DNA of 64,000 nucleotides from positions 2,542,001 to 2,606,000 of the forward strand of contig BSBN01000047.1 of the NCBI GenBank assembly GCA_027924645.1. Direction: 5' to 3'. Below the pieces are notes generated by a model that was given only the letters and a program-made list of their open reading frames with translations, had not been told where the DNA came from and made no database searches. Made by a program: the position numbers and the translations under genes. This DNA comes from Cunninghamia lanceolata (lineage: Eukaryota > Streptophyta > Pinopsida > Cupressales > Cupressaceae). Positions 1-10,595 of this stretch are shown here, piece by piece (position 1 is the first letter of the stretch; each line of letters opens with the position of its first letter).

Positions 1-299
1 TCTCGACATATTCTGGCTAAGGAGCCTGTATCTTCCCATCCTGATGCATGTCCTAAAGCCCTGAAATTGACAAAGTCTAGAATCCTGATGTTCTGAGATC
101 CTAAAATTGACTAAGTCTGAAATCTGGTGGATCCTCAGAAATCTAGAATCTGCATGTTAAATCCCATGGATCCAAGACCTATCTCAAACATCCTGGAAGT
201 ATATTTCAAAATATTTCAAGTATAGGATATATTTTCAAATATACTTCCATCCAGGACATGTTGAAATCAGGCAAAAAAAGTTGAAGTCTTGGACCTTGG

Positions 300-2160
300 G
301 CGGAAATTTCTCATGAGCATGCAATATGCACCCATGAAAAGGAAGAAAATGTTCTCACAGGTTCAATATGCGCCCTACTTAGAAGTCTCCTTTTGGAATG
401 CAGATGACCAAACATTGATGGCCTTTGACAAATTCTTGTAAGAACATGACGAATTGCTTGAGGGAGTTTGAAGAAAAGTTAAAGTTTGATGAAGTGTTAA
501 AGTGCCAAAATGAAGGAAAATGTTCTGGAGCATGCAGAATCCGCCCTAGGAGGGTGCATAATGTTCTCAACCTTGCATAAGCCACCCAAGATAGGTTGCC
601 TTCTAGTGATAATTCCTCAACAAACAACTTTCAAAGGAAATTTTTCCTAAGTATTGAATGACAGAGTTTGAACTTTGAGAGGTTTCAAGGATAAAATATC
701 TAAGGAAATTGCAAAATGGGGAAAATGTTCTGCACCTTTCAAAATCCACCCTCCCAAGATGCAAAATGTTCTCAAGTCAACAATATGCACCCAAGGTTTG
801 CATGGAGGAAACTCGCCCAAGGTGAAGTATGTCAAAAATCAAAGCTTACGTTGAGATATTTGGAGTGAAAGTTTAAATGTCCTTCAAAGAGCGCACAATG
901 ATCTTGGGGATGTAATATCCGCTCTAGGTTGTTATAAGGGAGTTGAACTAAGTGTAAAGCATCCTAAGAATCCAACTTTGACTTGAAAACTTCCAGTGAA
1001 TGTCAAAGATTTAATCAATGACAAGTTAAAATGTTCTCCAAAGATGAGGGCGCATAATGTTCTACCCCATGCAATATCCGCCCAAGACCTTTATAAGGGG
1101 AATTCATCAAGTTTTTAAGTGTTGTTTTCAGTGAATGACTAAGTCATAATCAAATGCATAAGGCAGGAATAACCATCAAGAGGAGGGCGCATAATGCTCT
1201 CAACCCTGCAAAATCTGCCCTAGGGAAAATCCTTCCAATCATGCAATATGCGCGGGAAGAAGATTCACAGACTTGAAACTTGCAATATAATGAAGATTTG
1301 ATCATTGAAAATCACTATAAGTTCCCTTGCAAAAATGATCAACACTTAGCAAACTTCTCATCAAGGTGGAGCACAAAATCCTTGTCTACATGCACAATGC
1401 GCCCAATGGAAAGTTCTCATAAACATGCAAAATGCGCTCATGTGAGTTTGGTGATTGCAGGGTCAAAGCAATGAAATGTTAATACTCCTTAGACAAATTC
1501 ATGTAAACACAAGTGAAAATCATAAGAAGATTGAGAAGGATGAGGTTTTGAATTCACAAAGTGTCAAGTCGGAAATTTCTCATGCACAAGGAATGTGCAC
1601 TCCAAGGTAGAAGGTGGAAAATCCTCATCAACGAGGAATTTGCGCTCAAGTAAGAGGAAAGTTCTCACTGACATGTAATGAGTGCCCTTGCACAAGGAGT
1701 GATTTCATGAAGATCCATTGCTTAAGAATTGAAAATTTCACTAAGGCATGAGTAAGTTCAAAGGAACACTAATTGATAAGTTCAAGTCAAGTAAAGGAAA
1801 ATCCTTGTGAACAAGCATAATGCGCCCATCCAGAGGAGTCGTCTTACAAGTGATAACAAGTTCAAACTCAAATGGAGGAAAATCCTCATTAACAATCATT
1901 ATGCGCCCATGACATGCCTTGTTGAAATTGTTTGGAGATATCAAAAATGCATCATGACATAATTGAAATCCTCAAATGACGACACCAAAGGAATGAGGGA
2001 GTTAAAACATGATAAAATGTTTAAGTGTCCGAAGTGGAAAATGCTCATCTACAACAAAAATGCGCCCTTGCATGGGCGCAAAATTCCCATTAACAAGGAA
2101 TTTCCGACCTTGAAAATGTTTCACCAAAATATCAAATTTCACAGTGCATATTGGTGAAGT
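300..2160. repeat. Degenerate tandem array built on a TGCGCC motif, copy 1
   Basis: The motif ATGCGCCC and variants such as ATCCGCCC and TTGCGCTC recur roughly every 40-100 bases. They are usually preceded by GGAAAATTCTCA-like or ATGTTCTCA-like words and a short ATGCA block. The units are diverged, so this is an old or loosely conserved array. It sits upstream of the TATA box, where an LTR keeps its enhancers. Confidence 0.65.
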
Positions 2161-3116
2161 TGGCCATGAAAGGATAAAAAGCAAAGTTAAAGCATGAAAA
2201 TAATGCTTTCTTCATTGCATAAAGCAAGTATGTTAGGGATTAATAATGAAATGTTATTGATGATCAAGTGTTTTCGCATTAATAGTTGCTTCTCCTATGT
2301 AGGTAATGGACAAAAGATGGAGAGAATTTGCATAGGAGAAGTTCATGACAAGAGGAGTATCGCTCAAGACCATTCAAGGAGGAAGACATCATCGCCACAC
2401 GAAGGGATGCCTACATCAAGATCATCATTTGCACATAGAAGATAACTTCATATGTCCGAGGAGTATCACATCACCATGCATGAGGAGTCATCATCCAGAG
2501 TTGTCTGTTTCATGCGCCAAGCGGAGGGAGAGAACATCCATCATATGCAAGTCTACTACAAGAAATCACGCACAAGACATCTTCTACCCCAATAGTCCAA
2601 GAGTCCAGAGTCCTACAAGAACAACATCACATGAAAAGAGAAATAAGCGTGAACATCATCGTTTCATGAATTACATCAAGACAACAAGAGGAAATTTGAC
2701 AAATTCCCAAATTTGCAAGTTTGAAAGATGCAGAGTTCCAAAGGTGAAAATCCAAGTTCAAAGACTACTCCAAAAAATCCATAATTTGGTAAAGTATTCC
2801 AAGCAGTGTGAACACATTGAAGATTAAACCGGTTCACTCAATGTTGAGGTGGCATGTGCACGCCATGGATCCAATCACACTATGCCACTTCATCCATCTA
2901 AGTCTGACATGTGTACATCAAGCAAGGGGTCAAGAAGGACGTCCATGTGGAGAGTCTCAAAGATGCCTTATTCATGCTTATCACATTGGGAAATGTGCCT
3001 TTATTCCCTCTTTCATGTCTAAAAATAGCAAGTTGTTGTAACAAACTCCTTACGTTGTGTAATCTTGGCCATTGATTTGCAAATCAATCCTAGCCCTTCA
3101 TGTAATTCTTGGAGTC

Positions 3117-3125
3117 TATAAAAGG
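3117..3125 (+). promoter_or_regulatory. TATA box of the LTR-like repeat
   Basis: TATAAAAGG lies in a conserved block at the same relative place as TATATAAAGG near 43230 in the second copy. The flanking sequence is also conserved between copies, which supports a real core promoter. Confidence 0.5.
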
Positions 3126-4126
3126 CTCACTTCTCTCATTTGTAAGGGGATACATTAGGATATATTAGAAGTAGGAAGAATAGCAAGTAGAGTAGAGGAG
3201 ACTTCTTAAAGTCATTGAAGAGACATTGAAATTGTTGTAAAAATACTTCCAAGATCAATACAAGCTCATTGTTGGTTGTTTCATGGTGATTTTGTGTGGT
3301 TGCGGAATGTTAACATGGTTTCTAATTTCTTGGATGTGATGGAGAGATGTTTCCAAGTAGAGTAGAATTAGATTAGAAGTTCGTTGATATGATGGATTTA
3401 CATTGAGATATTTGATGAATTCCTTTATGTTCATACTTTTTGTGACTTGTGGCTTGCAATTCACAATGCAAAGTTAGTATGAACCTTCATGTGCTTTAGT
3501 TCGATTGTGGATGTCCATTCAAGTTGCGCTAGTTGTGGGTATTTGGATGCATGTTTGTAGTTTGAAAATCCTTCATTTCCCTTTGAAGATTGCACTAGCT
3601 TCGTGTAGTTGTTGCTCTCATGGCGAAGCGAGGCTTGGTTCAAGGAGTTTGTCTATTGAAACATCCTCCATCATTTCATTGTCCTTAGATTAGATTAGAT
3701 TTCTCTTAACCCTTGTCTTTTTTTCCTTTCTTTCATGTCGGTTTGAAGTAAGTTCCATTTCATAATAAGGAGAATAGCATAGTGAGAGTGGAGTAAGGAG
3801 TCAATTCAGTGTAAGTCCCTTTGTGAGTAACAGCAATATCACATCAATACTACCAAGTCTATCCAATTCGCAAGTCAAGAATTGACGTTAAGGAACCTTG
3901 GAGATGTCTCAATTGATCACATTGTTTAGCATTCGAGAGACTTTGTTCAAGAGAGGATAGAATACTTAGTATTTTATTCTGAGTTTGCATGTGCATAAAA
4001 AACACATCTAGTACTAGAGAATAAATGTAACTATCGGTACTATTATGCAACTTTTGGAGAGTGATGTAACAGTGGAATGTTAAGAATGATTTAAATCACA
4101 GTTGAAAAACTCGCAGTACTCGGGAA

Positions 4127-4510
4127 TCAAAGACCCTGGTGAGTTACTCGCCAATAAATCACTAAAAACTCCCTGGCACAAATTCCATGTACAAAAGCAT
4201 GCCGTGAAGATGAGAACCCATTCAAAGCTAAGTTCACTAGCTCTACATCTTCCACATTTTCCCCGACTGCTACAAACTGGTCACAAAGTTGAGTGACCTT
4301 CATCAAGTAATTGGTGACTGTATCCAAACTAAACATCTCTATGGATCTACGTTTGTTTTTCAATATCACTTTCCTATTTATGTTCTCACTTTGGAAAAGA
4401 CTAACCAAAGCATCGAACAACTCCTTGGTTGTTTTCTTCTCTAACAAGTGAGGAATTAAATGATCCTTCATCGCATCCAGGATCATCCAACCTGGCTTTG
4501 ATTTCTTTCT
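4127..4510 (-). pseudogene. Copia-type gag fragment (UBN2 domain)
   Basis: About 120 codons read as the middle of a Copia gag polyprotein. A W-x-x-I-x-D-A-M-x-D-H start leads into a T-T-K-E-L-F-D-A-L segment, then N-Y-L-M-K-V and N-x-A-L-N-G-F motifs typical of the UBN2 gag domain. No zinc knuckle, protease or polymerase follows on the minus strand, so this is an isolated scrap. It lies between the LTR-like repeat and an unrecognised stretch, and no LTR can be assigned to it. Confidence 0.7.
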
Positions 4511-6019
4511 TACTAAGTTGCCGGTTCTAGTACGAGAACAGATATGGAAACGAGGTTCCGATATGCCGGTATGACGATTTTTTTCTTTGATTTGGGTACG
4601 GTTGGGTATGGCTATACTATATGTTTAGCGGAAAAAGAGGGGTTTCAATTTCAAGGTTAAATCCTCCTTTCACACCTTACATTCAAGGACATAAATCGAG
4701 TCAAGCCACAACCTTTTACCAGAGGGCACTGCTACAGATTTAGTGTCCCTTAGAACGAAGAGGAAACTTGGAATTTGCTAATTAATTGATCAATTAAAGC
4801 CCAATTATGCTTAAAACCCTAATTTCGTAAAATCGTAAATAAACGGACGAATCACGACAAATGCTCGCACACAGAGATATCAAATGACAATTAGATACAT
4901 ACCAGATTTCGAGATTTCGTATTCGGAAAAGTTGGGGACTAATGAGCGGGCGATTTGGTCCAAGGTACCAGTTTCCGTCAAGATCTCTGAAAGTTGTCTG
5001 TAACCTATTTCTGTTGTTCCGGGGACTTTTGTGTTTCGGGATCCAGAGAACTAATGAGCGGGCGCCCAAGTACACATCCTGCTTTTCTGCTTTGATCTGC
5101 AATTCCAACACTCTGTTATGTCTTCCTGCAACTCCACTCCTTTCGCTTCTACACCTATAACATGCAATCATAGAAAAAAGGGGTTGGGGGTTGTGGTGTT
5201 TAGAGGCTTGCCTCGGTCAAGCCCCGGAGAGACATTCAAGTCTTTCGAACACCGTTGTCAAATAGAGAGTGTGTATCCCTACGGGATAGACGCAAAAACC
5301 AATTGATAAATGATTGAAAACACAAATAAATGTCACCTCGGATGTGTAGCTGGCATATAGATGAAATCTTTCACATCATAAGAAGATGAAACCAAATTTG
5401 CATAACAAACACAATAACAAGACAAGTCTGCTCTGCAACAATGAATACTTTGAATGCTCTCAAATCATAAGTGTGCCAAAAGTTCATAAAAGTTCATAAT
5501 CATCTTCTAGTATACAAATGAATCCCTAAACATGCTTATATATGCAACTAAACACATTCCCGCCTTAATTTCGTAATTCAAACTTAAGGTGTCGGCATGG
5601 GACCTAATTAACGGTCACATAACCGACACTTGAATTTAGGTCCTACCTAAAATAGGGCAGGACTAGGGCACGAGCACCCAAGTCCTCCCTCCCTATTTAA
5701 GTCAGGACTTATCTTAATAGCACCCCCTAGGTCCTATTTGTCATAAAACTTCGAGGTATTCTCATCAGGAGTTAACATGAATATGCAAGATGATTAAAAT
5801 GCTTTCTAAAGGACCCGAGAGCTAAACAAAGGAGGGAAAAAGTCCTAGGGAGACATTTTCCAATGTAACACTATATATATTTATATATACCAAAAAAATT
5901 AAAAATATATGCAAAATTGAAAATACATTTGATATATCAATAATATAATATAATATCAATTATAATATATAGATTTATAATATATTATACAATATAATAT
6001 AATAAAAATTGGTAAAGGT
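4511..6019. other. Non-coding stretch in intron 6, no recognised gene
   Basis: A minus-strand reading frame of 125 codons at 4794-5171 has no family I recognise. GAGCGGGCG occurs twice, near 4944 and 5055. The segment 5870-6010 is low-complexity, built from TATAATA words. I see no exon of the synthetase gene here. Confidence 0.5.
5870..6005. repeat. AT-rich simple repeat
   Basis: Irregular repetition of ATAATATAAT and related words over about 135 bases. Confidence 0.8.
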
Positions 6020-6023
6020 TAAA

Positions 6024-8270
6024 GGATGGCAAGCGAGCGAATTAGGGAGCTAACTCCGAAGGTGGCGAAGAAAATTCAAAGGGCAATTGTGAGGACCCTT
6101 TATCATGCCCTTGCATCGACATCACGGCAGAATGTGCAAAGGAGACGGATATGCTGCTCAACACAACAATCATCTGTCGTTTCATAGGCCCAAAGATGCG
6201 AAGAATCCAAATTCAAACATGGGTAGAGGAAAACTAGAAGCTACCATGTGCTCTAAAATTCATCCCAAAAGGCTTTTTCTGTGCTATCTTTTCATCTAAA
6301 GCAGATAGAGACAAGGTGCTGAGGGGGAAATCTTGGCGAATGGGTGACATCTCCCTCTACATTTGGCAATGGAGTCCAAACTTTCATCCCACAATTTAAG
6401 AACCATATGACAAGCCTAAATGGATCCGGCTATACAATATGCCTGTGGAATTCTGGACGGGGGACTGCGTAACAAAACTTGGGCGAGGTTTGGTAACCCT
6501 AATAAATATAGACACGGATTTGTTCGATAAAGATTCCTATTTGTATGCGTGGATACAAGTAGCAACCATCCAAAGATTTCCAAGGGAAATAAATTTGTGC
6601 TCTTCACATAAAACTTGGATACAACCATTGGAGATTGAAGAAACTTGATTCTTTTGCTCAACTTGTGGAAATAGAAACCACTTAAACATCAAATGCCCTA
6701 AGCAAGCTTCGAAAGAGGAGTGCACTACTGCACCAACATATCCGGAAAACAAGGAACTAGGAAACAACTAGCTTGCGCACTCCCCAACACAACTTGCCGT
6801 CAACGGAACAATGGACACAAACACACAAGAAGGGCTTCCAAGGAAACTACGGCTTAGCACATGTCATAGTTATGCTTCTAATGAGGGCAGGAAGGGTGGC
6901 AAAGGGAATCCTTAGAAGAAGAACAAGGCAACGACATCACCTCCTTGCACCACCATTCTACAAACTTGCACTTCCCCGAAAGCGACGAATAATCCAAAAC
7001 CACAAGGCTCAAGAAATGGTTCTGCATAAAGCAAGGTGGCACCCAAAGTACCTAATTATTCATCCTCCCCAAGACCCACACTTATCAAGGATCTTTCAAT
7101 TAGAGATTTCCTACGGGGAAGGAAAGGCGGATCCCCTCCCCCTTCCGAGGATTGATCATGGAATGAAGGGGGCAAGCGGGCCCCTGCAAACGACGTTGCC
7201 CCAAACACCATTTTCATGTGTTTTATGAGATGTGTTTAGCCTTGTTTTGATTGCTTGTGGTCCATGTCCCGAATCCATCGATCTTGACTCACCTAACTGG
7301 GAAGAAGGACAACAACCACATGGTCTCTGCAACCGATAGGAAATCTACCAAATCGAAAAGTATCTGGAACAACTTAACATAATGGGAAGCTTCATGCACC
7401 TTCTGCAATCGTGCCCTCCAAAGAGCGCCTTCTTAGTCTCTGCTCTGACACCAGAATCTAATCCCAACCTAGGAGTCGCACTTTGGCCTTCAAGTACTAT
7501 CATTGGCCATTCACGGGAACTTTGCTGCTCGTGAAGACGGCGACAAAAGAGTACAGCTAAAATCTGAGAAGATCAAACACAGATAATATTCCCAACTGAT
7601 CATCCCTCACGAGCAAAACAGTTACTAATTTACGACACCTATATAATGGATACATCGCAAAATTTCGGAGCTATCCAAAATGGCCCAATGAATGTCCATT
7701 GAGTGCATCTGCGTGTGCAGCCAGGGGCATGCAGAGGAACTAGATGAAGAAAGGGACGAAGAGGAAGGGGAAATAGAGGAAGAAACTACGGATGAGCAAA
7801 TTGAGCGCTTAATCAAAGCAGAGGAGTCGTAGACGCAATCAAGAAAGTCATAGGCCCCCACCAGTTCTCCAATGAACACCTCCATGATGGTTTTCTCTAC
7901 GAGGAATTCTTAATGAACAATGTGCTCATATTTGGAAGGAAAGCGCGCAGTAAGATCATGGCCAATGCATCCATCAAGCATGATATGAAGGAGGCAGCAT
8001 ATGCAGTTATCTCCACTTTTAACAAAAAACCAACACAAGGATCTTTGGCAGGTGTGTCCGACACAGCAACGGTTAACGAGAACAAGGTGACGGCTCAAGC
8101 CCTATGCTTATTCAGAGAAGGCATAGGTAGGAACAACATGAAGACCTTTTCCTTCTTTCTAAGCCAATATGGGGATTTACCCTCCCCCTCTCAAATTGAG
8201 AGAGCCTCGGAGTTGGGGGAAGGCCTACGTTTCCTGTGGCACCTTCCCACCCCGAGCGACTGATTGCATA
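6024..8270 (+). pseudogene. LINE ORF1 remnant (DUF4283 domain and CCHC knuckle)
   Basis: The translation around 6170-6660 has the features of the DUF4283 domain in plant L1-type LINE ORF1 proteins. These include a G-K-S-W-R-M-G-D segment, W-I-R-L-Y-N-M-P-V-E-F-W, and an I-x-T-D-L-F-D-K-D-S-Y-L-Y-A-W segment. A CCHC knuckle follows in C-S-T-C-G-N-R-N-H-L-N-I-K-C near 6658-6700. Stops and frameshifts break the frame repeatedly. Downstream to about 8270 the translation is charged and unassigned, perhaps the ORF1 tail. No endonuclease or reverse transcriptase follows, so the element is truncated at its 3' end. Confidence 0.75.
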
Positions 8271-8394
8271 AGGCTCTCCTGAGCATCTTCTATAGGTAGT
8301 GCGTCTATTGTTCTTAAGTAGGGGTTTGTTCCCTAGACTGGGATTTGTTCACCTACTGGCAATGTATTTTCTTCGTATGGGAATATAATGGGAG

Positions 8395-8575
8395 ATGCCC
8401 CCTTGGCAATATTTACACATTAAATATATATATATATAGTATAATATAATATAGTATATAATATAATATAATACAATACAATATATACTATATAAATTTA
8501 TAAGGCAAAAAAGAAAATATAAATTATATAACATAATATAAAAATTATATAAAGAAAATTTATTAAAAAAAAATC
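8395..8575. repeat. AT-rich simple repeat
   Basis: Low-complexity run of TATATA, TATAATA and AATATAAA words. Reading frames crossing it are rich in Y and I and are not credible as genes. Confidence 0.8.
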
Positions 8576-8577
8576 CC

Positions 8578-8805
8578 ATGGGAGCGCTCGAGAGCAGCCA
8601 GGGCACGGCCATGTCGCCCCGGGTTCCCTGTGGCCGCTTCTATCGTCACTCCGGGACAGTGCAAGATCGGACCCCCGGACCTAGGAACCCGACAACAGAG
8701 CTTTCTTCCTATGAACTGCCAAATCTTATGGATCTATCAATGGAGACACCTAATCCTTTACAATATCCCATAGATCATTTTCCTCCAGTAACAAAGACAC
8801 CCTAA
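8578..8805 (+). other. GC-rich open frame of 75 codons, unassigned
   Basis: A locally GC-rich segment opens with ATG at 8578 and ends in an AT-rich region. The protein is P- and S-rich with no motif I know. The abrupt composition change and position beside a LINE remnant suggest the 5' end of another degenerate LINE ORF1, but that is a guess. Confidence 0.25.
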
Positions 8806-9593
8806 CTTTCCAAGGCCAAAAAATTTAACACGCCATCCAACCTATCCTCAAAATAAAGACTAAGCGACACCATTAAAAAAATATTTTTCTGTAAAAACAA
8901 ACTCATTGATTTAGAAATAAATGAATTATTTGAAAAAATTTAAAACCCTATGTTTTTGAATCCTAGCCTGCTAGTAAACCCTAGTTGATTTGTCATTGCT
9001 AGTAAAGCCTAGCTGATTTTTTTACTTCTAAACCCTAGGTCGACATGAAATTGAAACCCTAGCCATTGCCCAGCTAGAAACCCTTATGGTTTGTTGGTTT
9101 CCAACTACAGAAAATTTTTTAAAAACCCTACACAAATCTAGTTGTTGCTTCTGGAAAAACCAAAAAAAACTTTTCAATCCGTCACTAGTCATAAATTTGA
9201 GACCTAGTGAACCAAAAAAATGCAACCTCCAAAGATATTGTTGCCCATGAAAGAAATCCCACGATTTTCCTTCTGGCACAAATTTTAAATGATTTTAGGC
9301 CGCGATTTTTCACCTTTACAGGCTGCTAATTCTCACCCTTACAGGCCACGATTTCTTTCACAAATGATGCATGATTTATTTCTAAAACGACTACACTATG
9401 TCTCTTCTGAAAAGTCGCGTCATGCATCACCAAAAAAAATAGACTCGATTTTCCAAGAAAACCTTTGCGCGTTTTCCTTCAAATCTTGACACAATTTCTC
9501 TAAAAAAATGGTTGTGATTTTCTTGTAAAAATACTTGTGATTTTCATCTCCAAGCTGCGAAAATTTAAACCTTAATTTAAGGCTCTAATACCA
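8806..9593. other. Intronic stretch with AAACCCTAG-like motifs
   Basis: Between 8940 and 9075 the words AAACCCTAG, TAAACCCTA and GAAACCCTA recur four or five times. Further on, ATTTTC and GCGATTTT words recur up to 9560. On the minus strand this is directly downstream of a primer-binding site, so it is probably the leader or internal region of the LTR element at 9594-10368. No gag domain is recognisable. Confidence 0.4.
9581..9593 (-). promoter_or_regulatory. Primer-binding site of a minus-strand LTR element
   Basis: Read on the minus strand, TGGTATTAGAGCC follows the CA end of the LTR at once. This is the usual plant Copia/Gypsy primer-binding site for initiator methionine tRNA (consensus TGGTATCAGAGC). 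Confidence 0.65.
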
Positions 9594-10368
9594 TGTTAAA
9601 ATTCCAATCACGACGATTAATTATCTAATGCTTCAAAAACATTGAATCAATCACACAAATCATTGAAATTCAACTACGGAAACAAAGAACAACAGACACA
9701 TATTTTACACCTTATAATCTGCTTTGCATTCCTTCAAAAGCTTACAAGGAAACCTCCACAACTATTCCTTATAGTTGCACGGAAATATTACACTACTGAG
9801 TTATTAATTTTCTATCTTGCTTCTATCTTTATACTATTCAGCTAAAAATCTAATCTTCAAGAATAGAATTCTTATCTCACGCAAGAGATTACTTGTAAGA
9901 TAAGTGTAAATCACTAGTGCTTATCCGCACTTTATTAGACTTAATTACCTAAATAAAAGGCTTTCACTTTAATCACTAAAGTGAATTACAAAATAGAAAT
10001 AACTAAAACTACTTGCACATTCACACTGAACCTGTGCAGAAGTTTCGAACTGAGCTAAAAAACTCAACAATGAACACTATGGTCTATTCAAAATCAAGCC
10101 AGATTTACATAGAAGACTCAAAATATTTTAGATCCAATAAAATGCTTTGAATATAGTTTCTGTTTGCATCACAGTGTAAGAAAAAGCCTATGCAAGTTTT
10201 ACAAACTGCGAGTTCGAATATTATAATTAATTCATTGAATAATTTAGAGTTGGGATTTTAAAATACCCTGTATATATTGTATAGGAGCTATACAGTATAC
10301 ACCATTATAAATTCACCACTCCTATTTCATGAAAAGTGCTAGCGAAAATGCTAATAACCATTCCAACA
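9594..10368 (-). mobile_element. 5' LTR of a minus-strand retrotransposon
   Basis: The segment starts TGTTAAAATTCC and ends GGTTATT-type sequence inverted as ATTCCAACA, giving short TG..CA inverted ends. A tRNA primer-binding site abuts its low-coordinate side. Length is 775 bases. I found no matching 3' LTR or polymerase in the window, so the element is truncated, short non-autonomous, or partner-less. It lies inside intron 6 of the synthetase gene, 92 bases from exon 6. Confidence 0.55.
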
Positions 10369-10460
10369 AAAATAATCAAATCTGCCTGCAGTCACGATTT
10401 CAAAATCAATACACATCAATAACCAAAGAAATTTAAATAATTGGATACATTTACTATTAC

Positions 10461-10595
10461 CATTTCTTTTCGAACTTGCTCCCACGGCTGCTTATCCAGC
10501 TTATCAATAGCAGAGCATATTGTTCTAAATTTTTCCTTAGGTACACCACATATCTCAAGCATTCCATCCAACAATTTCCGATGATTCAATTTCAC
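10461..10595 (-). CDS. HisRS: HisRS exon 6 (insertion domain start)
   Basis: Forty-five codons lie between acceptor CATTCAG|GTGAAA and donor GAAATG|GTAATA, both phase 0. The protein reads [13 protein letters not shown], then [13 protein letters not shown]. The first part is the conserved strand after motif 2 and the second opens the HisRS insertion domain. The next exon is not within the remaining 10,460 bases. Confidence 0.95.

Larger units (their letters stand above)
1..3981 (+). mobile_element. LTR-like repeat with TGCGCC motifs, copy 1 (left end beyond window)
   Basis: This stretch has no intact gene. It matches a second copy at about 40149-44072. Both share a start rich in GACTAAGTCTGAAATC, an array of TGCGCC motifs, a TATA box, a stretch around TTGAAATTGTTGTAAATA after it, and an end like TAGTRTTTTAYTCT. 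A promoter followed by a leader fits the LTR of a retrotransposon. I infer the right border near 3981 from where the two copies stop matching. No primer-binding site follows the border, so it may be a solo LTR or a truncated element. Small reading frames here are not convincing genes. Confidence 0.6.

Noticed and set aside
4794..5171. Host gene exon of 125 codons
   Set aside because: No recognisable domain and no splice partner was found; it lies in a transposon-rich intron.
8349..8612. Minus-strand frame of 87 codons rich in Y and I
   Set aside because: It crosses an AT simple repeat and reflects low complexity.
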